Assembly (NCBI GenBank): GCA_963803495.1
Contig: CAWDMP010000002.1
Span: 4,030,001-4,094,000 of the forward strand
DNA from: Persicitalea sp963803495
GTDB taxonomy: Bacteria; Bacteroidota; Bacteroidia; Cytophagales; Spirosomataceae
DNA: 64,000 nt
Direction: 5' to 3'
Shown here: in pieces, positions 59,401-64,000 of the stretch
How positions within the stretch are numbered: position 1 is the stretch's first letter
Layout: each line of letters starts with the position of its first letter
Made by a program: the position numbers and the translations under genes
The notes under the pieces: model-generated
Databases searched by the model: none
Told to the model about the DNA's origin: nothing
What the model saw: the letters and a program-made list of their open reading frames with translations, nothing else

Positions 59401-60613
59401 CGTACTGGGCAACCAGGACCGCGACATTCACGTGCGGGCCGCCAACAACGGCTGGATTACGCCCAGCACGGTGCAGAATCAGGCGTTTCAGCAGACGGTA
59501 CAAAAGAAATTCGATTTCCGTACCACGCTCGAACCTTTCAAGGATTTCAGGGTGCAGATCGTCGGGCGGCTCGACCGACAGGATGCCTACCAGGAATTCT
59601 ACCGCCCCGACGCACCCGGCGGGCAGTACATCAGCCAAAGCCCGGTCCGCAACGGTCAGTTCAGCATGTCGTTCCTGTCGTTCCGCACGGCCTTCGCCAA
59701 GGTACAGCGCGACAACGAGTCGCCGGTGTTCGATACCTTCCGAAGCTACCGCGAAATCCTGCGCGACCGCCTCAATGCCGAAAACCAGAATGGCGGCGAG
59801 TACAATCTCAACTCTCAGGATGTGTTGATTCCCGCTTTCTTCGCGGCCTATACTGGCAAGGACCCCAACACCGTGCGCATCTCGCCCTTCCTGGGCTTCC
59901 CGATGCCCAACTGGCAGGTGGATTACAACGGTCTTTCGCAGGTGAAGCCTTTCAAGAAATTGTTCAGCTCTTTCACGCTCTCGCACCGCTACACGGCCGA
60001 TTACAGCGTGGGTAATTTCACCTCGTCGTTGGGCTATGAGGCGCTCTACGTCAATCTGGCCGTAACGGGCTACCCGCTGTCGTCGCGCAACAATTACCTG
60101 GGGCAGTATATTCCGGTATTTAACCTGAGTACCGTGACGGTCACGGAAAAGTTTGCGCCCTTGCTCGGCATCAACTTCCGCACCCAAAGCCGTATCACCG
60201 GCCGGGTGGAGTACAACCGCGACCGCTCGGTGGCGTTGAATCTTTCCAACTCGCAGGTAGCCGAGCTGTTCAATCAGGATTTGACGATTAACATTGGTTT
60301 TACAAAAAACAACGTCCCGATTCCATTCAAAATAAATGGCGTCAAGAAAAAGTTGAAAAACGACCTCACCGCTCAGTTGCAAGTTACCTTCCGCGACACG
60401 CGGGCCATTCAGCGCAAGTTCGACGGTGAGAATGTACCCATCGCGGGCAATATCAACTTCCAGCTCCGGCCCACCATAAGCTACGTGGTGAACAACCGGC
60501 TCAATATGTCGTTTTACTTCGACCGCACCTTCAACGACCCGCTGGTGTCCAACTCGTTCTACCGCTCCACCACAGCGGGCGGCGTGCAGGTGAAGTTCAA
60601 TCTGGCGGAGTGA
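53426..60613 (+). CDS. sprA: Gliding/T9SS translocon protein SprA
   Basis: 2395 aa and uninterrupted. The start appears to be TTG at 53426, followed by a hydrophobic signal (FLLRTLLISAGAYLLVS). SprA-specific landmarks include PNGFVALDFGVLHQF, the beta-rich plug-like NFIFNQQININFNAKISDKLG, FKGEVAKIFPGVAPRVNNRSLIDDFEAART and FCLWVNEMHVEGFD, ending in outer-membrane barrel strands (GGVQVKFNLAE). SprA forms the very large 36-strand barrel through which T9SS cargo crosses the outer membrane. Secreted cargo in the window (protease, PA14 protein) depends on it. Length is within the usual 2300-2500 aa. Confidence 0.96.
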   Translation: MSATIYQFLLRTLLISAGAYLLVSTTDQALWVGLEDPELLGAYMVDTLGADTTIGKSGRKPILRWQDFYRNRFSEPRPRSAIYLKDPDNIKTTMRLDSTGRVVVSEQIVTPKGSLEYRPVESLDLATYNEQQRRRAFETLMREYSARLDGKSAMGGRGLLPKLDLPPALDKLLGQDFMDFKPNGFVALDFGVLHQFIDNPSVPVPQRRNTNFIFNQQININFNAKISDKLGFLTNYDTKASFNFENALKINYKAPEESLIRKVEAGNISWPINSQLIPGVQNLFGGKAELQFGRLNATFVGSVQRSRKERIVLRGGAQTKDFELRADAYDENRHFFLSQYFRSIYESGLKTLPAITTGVTVTRMEVYVTNRTTETASLRNIAAFADLGEPNPYKRSNPTLQPINPRQPVDNATNGLYEKLRQNDAFRQVDRATFELTSTLGLEKSIDFEVLRGAKRLLGQNEYSFNPQLGYLSLTVPLRNDEVLAVAYEYTLNGRNYKVGELTEDYQNRPDDQVIALKLLKSSTIRNNTQLPLWDLMMKNVYALGTSQIDRQGFQLRVIYKDDLTGIDNPTLQEGRNLQNKPLLRVMGLDRLNPVNDLQPDGNFDFVPGITIDTRTGRIFFPVLEPFGSNLSRYFEADEDILRNKYVFNELYNTTQIDAQQVTEKTKYFLKGAYQSAGGTDVQLPYGVSEESVTVTAGGVSLSRGSDFLVEAQIGRVRLVNPSVLNSGREIVIEYERPDLFNSQTRTLFGTRLDYLVSNDINIGMTAMNHRETPAGFLTRVAIGNEPTNNTIVGFDANIRKDAPWLTKFLDKLPLLQTKAPSSILFKGEVAKIFPGVAPRVNNRSLIDDFEAARTIYDLTRQPTRWRLGSTPQQYPQGTPDNPLEFGYRRARISAYSVDNLFSLNSNFGGGGAIKPANIPVPVTNFYERQFRPQDLFPGRTVPPINLPQNILDIAYFPEERGMYNYNTDLTTDGRLKEPRRNFGAISRAVTSDIDFDNANIENIEFWLLDPFIKGPNGVVRDGVRNENNDTGGKLVFNLGDISEDVIKDGRFNFENGLPVDQTGTRAGQDVDSTAWGRVTKQQFLINAFSNEPGAREKQDVGLDGLDNAAERRYFQQTFLNKLPAALSPEARARIVADPSGDDFQYYLGAELDDENQQIVERYKRFLGMENNSPESGSGGNNASNVTPASTNLPDSEDLNVDNTINDNEAYYEYEIDLKPGGLAIGRGYIVDQTIVDGANWYLYRMPVKEFTRKVGQINGFKSIRFVRMYLADFAQPVVLRFAQLQMVGQQYRKYLLDLDAPGLQEVPEPYDASFTVGTVNIEENSQANNTSNKYVYNVPPGWERDRDITQPAGNGLLNEQSMSLCVTDLRDGDSRAVYRNVNIDMQFRERLRMYIHMHNADNLSGRVGAFMRLGTDLAQNYYEIEIASLKATPENVSAREAIWPEENELNVAFADLIATKALRNRSNVARTVPFSQLITDQVTGRNYRISVVGNPDLSAVRTIMIGMRNPKTADELSESFCLWVNEMHVEGFDQTSGEAAVAQLNAKLADFATVTASGRIETFGFGSVQQRIGERARATTTEFGISSNILVDKLLPQQWGFSIPLYVNYDNRRIVPHFNPLDPDTPLETSLDNLDGPEARDRFRKLVEDNTVRRGINLSNVRKVKTKEGAKNHFYDFENLSFNYAFSDLIRTNILTQEYAQRQYRAGVAYTYASQPKAFEPFRKWTPENRYLSFIKDFNLTLLPNSVSLRTDVDRSFTKTQLRNSELTTAGVEPFYEKYFWFNRYYDLNWNLTRSVVLSYNAIANAIVDEPRGDINTEVKQDSLWNNLKKLGRLKNYDQQIRMTYRLPLDKLPLTDWMTADYNHTVRYNFQANALGLVDSVGVPFGNILRNSRERGITGRVDFVALYNKLKYLRFANSPSQERKNFARSPGDIEDLPAPPSKALKNVARVLMTVRGINVSYSVLETTALPGYLRTPQFFGLDDVNAPGLPFVLGNQDRDIHVRAANNGWITPSTVQNQAFQQTVQKKFDFRTTLEPFKDFRVQIVGRLDRQDAYQEFYRPDAPGGQYISQSPVRNGQFSMSFLSFRTAFAKVQRDNESPVFDTFRSYREILRDRLNAENQNGGEYNLNSQDVLIPAFFAAYTGKDPNTVRISPFLGFPMPNWQVDYNGLSQVKPFKKLFSSFTLSHRYTADYSVGNFTSSLGYEALYVNLAVTGYPLSSRNNYLGQYIPVFNLSTVTVTEKFAPLLGINFRTQSRITGRVEYNRDRSVALNLSNSQVAELFNQDLTINIGFTKNNVPIPFKINGVKKKLKNDLTAQLQVTFRDTRAIQRKFDGENVPIAGNINFQLRPTISYVVNNRLNMSFYFDRTFNDPLVSNSFYRSTTAGGVQVKFNLAE

Positions 60614-60705
60614 TTTTTATTATTTTTGGAAAATCCCGGCTGCATTCTGTTATTTGTAAAACTAAAATCAGGGCCGCGCTGCGGCTCATCATTTACTAAT
60701 CGAAA

Positions 60706-61086
60706 ATGAATTTTCCCGATAACCTCAAATACACCGAAGACCACGAGTGGATCAGCCTGGATGGCGATGTAGCCACCGTGGGCATTACCGATCACGCGCA
60801 AAGCGAACTGGGCGACATCGTGTACATCGACATCAACACGGTGGGCGATTCCCTGGGCCAAAACGATGTGTTTGGTTCGGTAGAGGCCGTCAAGACGGTT
60901 TCAGACCTGTTCTTGCCTGTGGCCGGGGAAGTGATCGAAGTCAACGGCGACCTGGACGGTACGCCCGAGCTCGTCAACGACGATCCTTATGGTAAAGGCT
61001 GGATTGTGAAGATGAAAGTAGCTGACCCCGATTCGCTCGATGGGTTGCTTTCGGCCGAAGACTACAAAAAATTTGTGGGTGCTTAA
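60706..61086 (+). CDS. gcvH: Glycine cleavage system H protein
   Basis: 126 aa. The lipoyl-attachment lysine is K63 in GSVEAVKTVSDLFLPVAGEV. The start MNFPDNLKYTEDHEWISLDG and the end GLLSAEDYKKFVGA are standard. It shuttles the aminomethyl group between the P, T and L proteins, and may also donate lipoyl groups. No gcvT or gcvP is nearby. It is followed by a terminator. Confidence 0.96.
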   Translation: MNFPDNLKYTEDHEWISLDGDVATVGITDHAQSELGDIVYIDINTVGDSLGQNDVFGSVEAVKTVSDLFLPVAGEVIEVNGDLDGTPELVNDDPYGKGWIVKMKVADPDSLDGLLSAEDYKKFVGA

Positions 61087-61103
61087 AGCATCCTATCGTT
61101 AGT

Positions 61104-61129
61104 ATAAGCTCCGAGAGGAGCTTTTTTTA
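61104..61129 (+). terminator. Terminator after gcvH
   Basis: AGCTCC pairs with GGAGCT around GAGA, then TTTTTTT. The stem is short but the T-run is strong. Confidence 0.7.
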
Positions 61130-61154
61130 TGGACCCCGCATTCCCCACGATCAG

Positions 61155-62470
61155 ATGAAAATCCTGCTTCGCGCCGTCACGTTGGTAGATAAAGCCTCGC
61201 CCCACAACGGGCAGACGCTGGACGTACTGGTCGACGGTGGTGTCATCGCGCAAATCGGCGAAGCGCTCGAAGCGCCTGATGCCGAGTTGTGGCAGGGCGA
61301 CGGCTGGCACGTGTCGCCGGGCTGGCTCGACATGCGCGTGGCTTCGCGCGATCCCGGCTATGAGCACGAAGAAGACCTGGACTCGGTGCGGGCGGCGGCG
61401 GCGCGCGGCGGCTTTACCGAAATCGTGCTGCTGCCCAACTCCCGGCCCGTCGTGGACGCCAAGGATACCTTGGGCTACGTGCGACAGCCACGCCCCGGCC
61501 ATCCAGTAGAGGTACACGCGGCAGCAGCGGTCACGCGCAAAGCGGCTGGCGAGGATTTTACAGAAATGATCGACTTGCACCGGGCTGGTGCGGTGGCGTT
61601 TACCGATGGCGAGGTACCTATCCAAAATGCCGACATCCTGCTCAAAACGCTGCTGTACCTTCGGCCGCTGAATGCGCTGCTCATCAACCGGCCCGAAGAC
61701 CGCCAACTGACGCTGTTCGGGCAGATGAACGAGGGCATAACGAGTACTTTGCTGGGCCTGAAAGGAATGCCCGCCCTGGCCGAAGAAATGATGCTCAGCC
61801 GCGACCTGAAGCTACTGGCCTACGCCCTCGAAGGGCAAACGCTCGCCCCCGAGGCGGCCCCGTGGCTGCACGTTTCGCTGGTGTCTACGGCGCGTGCCGT
61901 GGCGCTGCTGCGCGAGGCCAAGGCGCAGAATCTGCCCGTGAGCTGCGACGTGGCGGCGCACCAACTCGCCTACGACGACAGCGCGCTACTGGACTTCGAC
62001 ACCAACCTGAAAGTGAATCCTCCTTTCCGCTCACCTGCCGACGTAGCGGCGCTGCGCGAGGGGTTGGCCGATGGTACCATCGACGCTATCGTGTCGGACC
62101 ACAGTCCGCACGCGGCGGAGAATAAAAACGTGGAGTTTGATCACGCCCAATTCGGCATCACGGGGCTAGAAACGGCCTTTTCAGTCGCAAGAATGCACAG
62201 CAATTTAAGCTTCGGGGACCTCGTCGAGAAATTTACTTCCCAACCCCGCCGTATCCTGCGCCTGCCGCCCAAACGCTCGCCGAAGGTCAACCCGCCAACC
62301 TGACGATCTTCGCGCCCGACGAAAAGTGGGTCTTTAAAAAATCCCTTTCCAAATCAAAGAACACGCCTTTTCTAGGGAAAGAGTTAATAGGTAAAGTAGT
62401 CGGAATAATTAGCGCTGGGGAGTCATGGCGTTTGGAAGTGGAGGCGTTGGGGCTTGGAGGCGTGCGTTAG
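61155..62470 (+). CDS. Dihydroorotase homologue, probably non-catalytic; one indel near 3' end
   Basis: About 438 aa when one missing base near 62268 is restored (RRILRLPAQTLAEGQPANLTIF to the stop at 62470). It has the amidohydrolase fold and general DHOase layout: GWHVSPGWLDMRVASRDPGYEHEEDLDSV and IVSDHSPHAAENKNVEFDHA. The metal-binding HxH that should follow the D in PGxxDxHxH is replaced by M-R-V, and HVSLVST lacks the second His of HxSH. It therefore probably does not hydrolyse dihydroorotate. Similar inactive homologues act as structural partners of aspartate transcarbamoylase in other bacteria. Annotators usually call it pyrC. Confidence 0.82.
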
Positions 62471-62559
62471 CTTAGCTTCCATTGTGGAGCTTCCAAGCAT
62501 CAGAACGCCCCCACGCAATCACACCCCCACACCCCACCTTCAAACAAAAAACACAAAAG
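62471..62559. repeat. C-rich spacer with CACCCCC repeats
   Basis: Plus-strand words CGCCCCCACGC, AATCACACCCCCACACCCC precede the DUF4199 start. The inverse G-rich words (GAGGCGTTGGGG, GGAGGCGTG) end the upstream gene, and GCTTGGA/TCCAAGC are inverted around 62470. No promoter is obvious. Confidence 0.45.
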
Positions 62560-63180
62560 ATGCTCTCCTACTTCAACAAGCCTTTGCTACGAATTCCGAT
62601 GATTTTCGGGGCGGCGACGGGCGTGATGTCCTTTCTGTTTTTTCTAGGGCTGTACGCCATCGGGAAGCTGCCGTTGGGGAATAATAAAGTCCTGGATTTC
62701 GGAATTTTCCTGATCATGATGGTAGCCGCTACCTGGTACTACCGCCTCAAGATCGGCAACGGTTTCATGCACTTTTGGGAAGGGCTGACGGTCTGCTATG
62801 TGGTCAATACCGTGGGTGCGTTCGTGCTGGGCTGGCTGATTTACTTTTTCCTGCGCTTCGTCGATCCCGAACTGTTCGTAGGGTACCTCGCCGAGATGCG
62901 ACAACTGTTGCTGAACGGCAAAGCCGAACTGGTCAAGAATGTGGGAGAAGCCGAGTTCCAAACGATGCTCACAGGCGTAGCGGCCCTCACGCCGGGCGAC
63001 ATGATCACCGACGAGTTGGGCAAGAAAACCGTTATGGCTGTCCTGCCGATCCTGATTATTTCGCTGGTGTTTCGTCGGCAAAATCCCAACGAGGTCCATT
63101 CGCAAAACCTAGGGGTTCGGTTGAGTATTTTATTAAATACACTTACTTTTACCCGTAAAGTTATCTTCCCAACTCCCTAA
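62560..63180 (+). CDS. DUF4199 membrane protein, copy 1
   Basis: About 206 aa from MLSYFNKPLLRIPMIFGAATG; upstream codons are spacer. Four membrane segments are seen (GVMSFLFFLGLYAIG, FGIFLIMMVAATWYY, VVNTVGAFVLGWLIYFFLRF and VMAVLPILIISLVF) with the DUF4199 pattern of a cytoplasmic FMHFWEGLTVCYVV and a helical extracytoplasmic insert. The last about 30 codons (after FRRQNPNE) look like untranslated leader with a promoter-like TTACTTTTACC, so the natural stop may have been lost by an indel. Function unknown. Paralogous to the next gene. Confidence 0.75.
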   Translation: MLSYFNKPLLRIPMIFGAATGVMSFLFFLGLYAIGKLPLGNNKVLDFGIFLIMMVAATWYYRLKIGNGFMHFWEGLTVCYVVNTVGAFVLGWLIYFFLRFVDPELFVGYLAEMRQLLLNGKAELVKNVGEAEFQTMLTGVAALTPGDMITDELGKKTVMAVLPILIISLVFRRQNPNEVHSQNLGVRLSILLNTLTFTRKVIFPTP

Positions 63181-63192
63181 AACCTCTTTACT

Positions 63193-63708
63193 ATGGAACC
63201 AAAAGTCACCACCACCAGCGTCGCTATGAAGTATGGCATCATCACCGCCATCGCCGCTATCGTCTACTCCGCGATTCTGCTGGTAGCCGGACTGAACAAC
63301 AACCAAGCGCTCGGTTACGTCGGATTTGTGATCCTGATCGTGGGCATGGTACTGGCCATGCGCGACTTTAAAACCGCCAACGCCGGTTATATGTCGTACG
63401 GGCAGGGGCTGGGCATTGGCACCATGGTATCGGGGATCGTGGGCTTGCTGGCCTCGGCTTTCACGATTCTGTACACTCAATTCATCGATACCAACGTGAT
63501 GCAGGAAACGATGGACATCACCCGTCAGCGACTTGAAGAGCAGGGGATGGACGATTCACAAATCGACGCGGCCATGCAGATGTCGGAAAAGATGATGACC
63601 CCCGGCCTGATGTTCCTGATGGGCATCTTATCTTATGTCATCATTGGCTTTATTATTTCGCTCATCGTGGCGGCCATCATGCGCCGCAATGAGCCGATTT
63701 TCGAGTAA
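63193..63708 (+). CDS. DUF4199 membrane protein, copy 2
   Basis: 171 aa with four predicted membrane helices: YGIITAIAAIVYSAILLVAGL, YVGFVILIVGMVLAMRDF, GLGIGTMVSGIVGLLASAFTILY and MFLMGILSYVIIGFIISLIVAAIMRR. The insert between helices 3 and 4 carries the typical MDITRQRLEEQGMDDSQIDAAM. Same family as copy 1, 12 bp downstream of it. DUF4199 proteins occur across Bacteroidota, but their role is not known. Confidence 0.85.
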   Translation: MEPKVTTTSVAMKYGIITAIAAIVYSAILLVAGLNNNQALGYVGFVILIVGMVLAMRDFKTANAGYMSYGQGLGIGTMVSGIVGLLASAFTILYTQFIDTNVMQETMDITRQRLEEQGMDDSQIDAAMQMSEKMMTPGLMFLMGILSYVIIGFIISLIVAAIMRRNEPIFE

Positions 63709-63720
63709 AACAACCCTCCA

Positions 63721-64000
63721 TTGCTTGCCATTTTCCAGAAGGAAGTCAGTAGTTTCTTCAATTCCCTGATTGCGTACATCGTGATGGCGGCATTCCTGCT
63801 GGCCGTTGGGCTGATCGTGTGGGTATTCCCCGATTCTAACGTGCTGGACTACGGCTACGCGGATTTGGGCGCCTTCTTCAATCTGACGCCTTTCGTACTG
63901 GTGTTTCTCATTCCAGCCGTAACGATGCGCTCATTGGCTGAGGAAAGCCGGACGGGTACCTTAGAGCTATTACTCACCAAGCCCCTCAGCGACGCCTCGC
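63721..64000 (+). CDS. gldF: Gliding-motility ABC transporter permease GldF, 5' part
   Basis: An open frame from TTG 63721 runs off the window: LAIFQKEVSSFFNSLIAYIV, then MAAFLLAVGLIVWVFPDSNVLD, LGAFFNLTPFVLVFLIPAVTM and RSLAEESRTGTLELLLTKPLSD. This is the characteristic N-terminus of GldF, an ABC-2 type permease that works with GldA and GldG. About 93 codons are visible. The start 12 bp after DUF4199 suggests co-transcription. gldG is expected directly beyond the edge. Confidence 0.88.
   Translation, partial: MLAIFQKEVSSFFNSLIAYIVMAAFLLAVGLIVWVFPDSNVLDYGYADLGAFFNLTPFVLVFLIPAVTMRSLAEESRTGTLELLLTKPLSDAS

Noticed and set aside
59186..60382. 398-codon minus-strand frame
   Set aside because: Antisense to the intact sprA barrel region; no domain or leader.

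Overview
The window is a chromosomal segment of a free-living Bacteroidota, most likely order Cytophagales (Spirosomaceae-like). This rests on gliding and type IX secretion (T9SS) genes (gldJ, sprA, the start of gldF), a T9SS sorting tail on secreted proteins, the Bacteroidota promoter box TAnnTTTG, the synteny rsh-fur-purA and ruvA-sprA, and a 16S gene ending ACACCTCCTTT. Coding DNA is GC-rich by eye. The palindrome GTAC, often as GGTACC, is strikingly common across codon boundaries.

Layout: 1-2.5 kb, a LytS/LytTR two-component pair and a methyltransferase. 2.5-3.8 kb, a DUF4143 ATPase with two palindromic operator-like repeats at its start. 4-10 kb, a type I restriction-modification locus (hsdR, a broken REP-associated transposase, hsdM, a partly decayed hsdS). 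10-12.7 kb, a TonB receptor under a TPP riboswitch. 12.7-16.5 kb, quinone-detoxification-like genes, a lipoprotein barnase with barstar, and pnuC. 16.8-23.4 kb, mfd, gldJ, comF and a Crp-like regulator. 23.4-27.5 kb, an AT-rich accessory stretch where an ISAs1-family element has split a secreted metalloprotease gene. 27.8-32.6 kb, one rRNA operon (16S-23S-5S, no tRNA in the spacer). 33-37 kb, the ybbP-ybbA-tesA-like cluster. 38-42.4 kb, purA, fur and rsh on the minus strand. 42.5-48.5 kb, tRNA-Leu, tig, a lipid kinase, meaB and ispD. 48.6-52.7 kb, a small accessory island flanked by near-identical 26-bp direct repeats and holding a tandem lipoprotein pair and a PA14/T9SS protein. 52.7-64 kb, ruvA, the 7.2-kb sprA, gcvH, a probably non-catalytic dihydroorotase homologue, two DUF4199 membrane proteins and the start of gldF.

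An important caveat is that many well-conserved genes (barstar, pnuC, mfd, purA three times, the lipid kinase twice, the PA14 protein twice, pyrC-like, the TonB receptor) carry single-base frameshifts, whereas very long genes such as sprA, rsh and ybbP are open. Several of these are best explained as indel errors in the sequence. I therefore annotate the joined genes and separate them from the well-supported disruptions: the IS insertion with target-site duplication, and the transposase relic.

The most interesting unexplained structures are the twin palindromes at the DUF4143 gene, a perfect 28-bp palindrome inside the transposase relic, the 26-bp repeats flanking the 48.6-52.7 kb island, the 480-bp tandem duplication with a conserved leader and variable body, and several families of short intergenic repeats that sit right next to start or stop codons.
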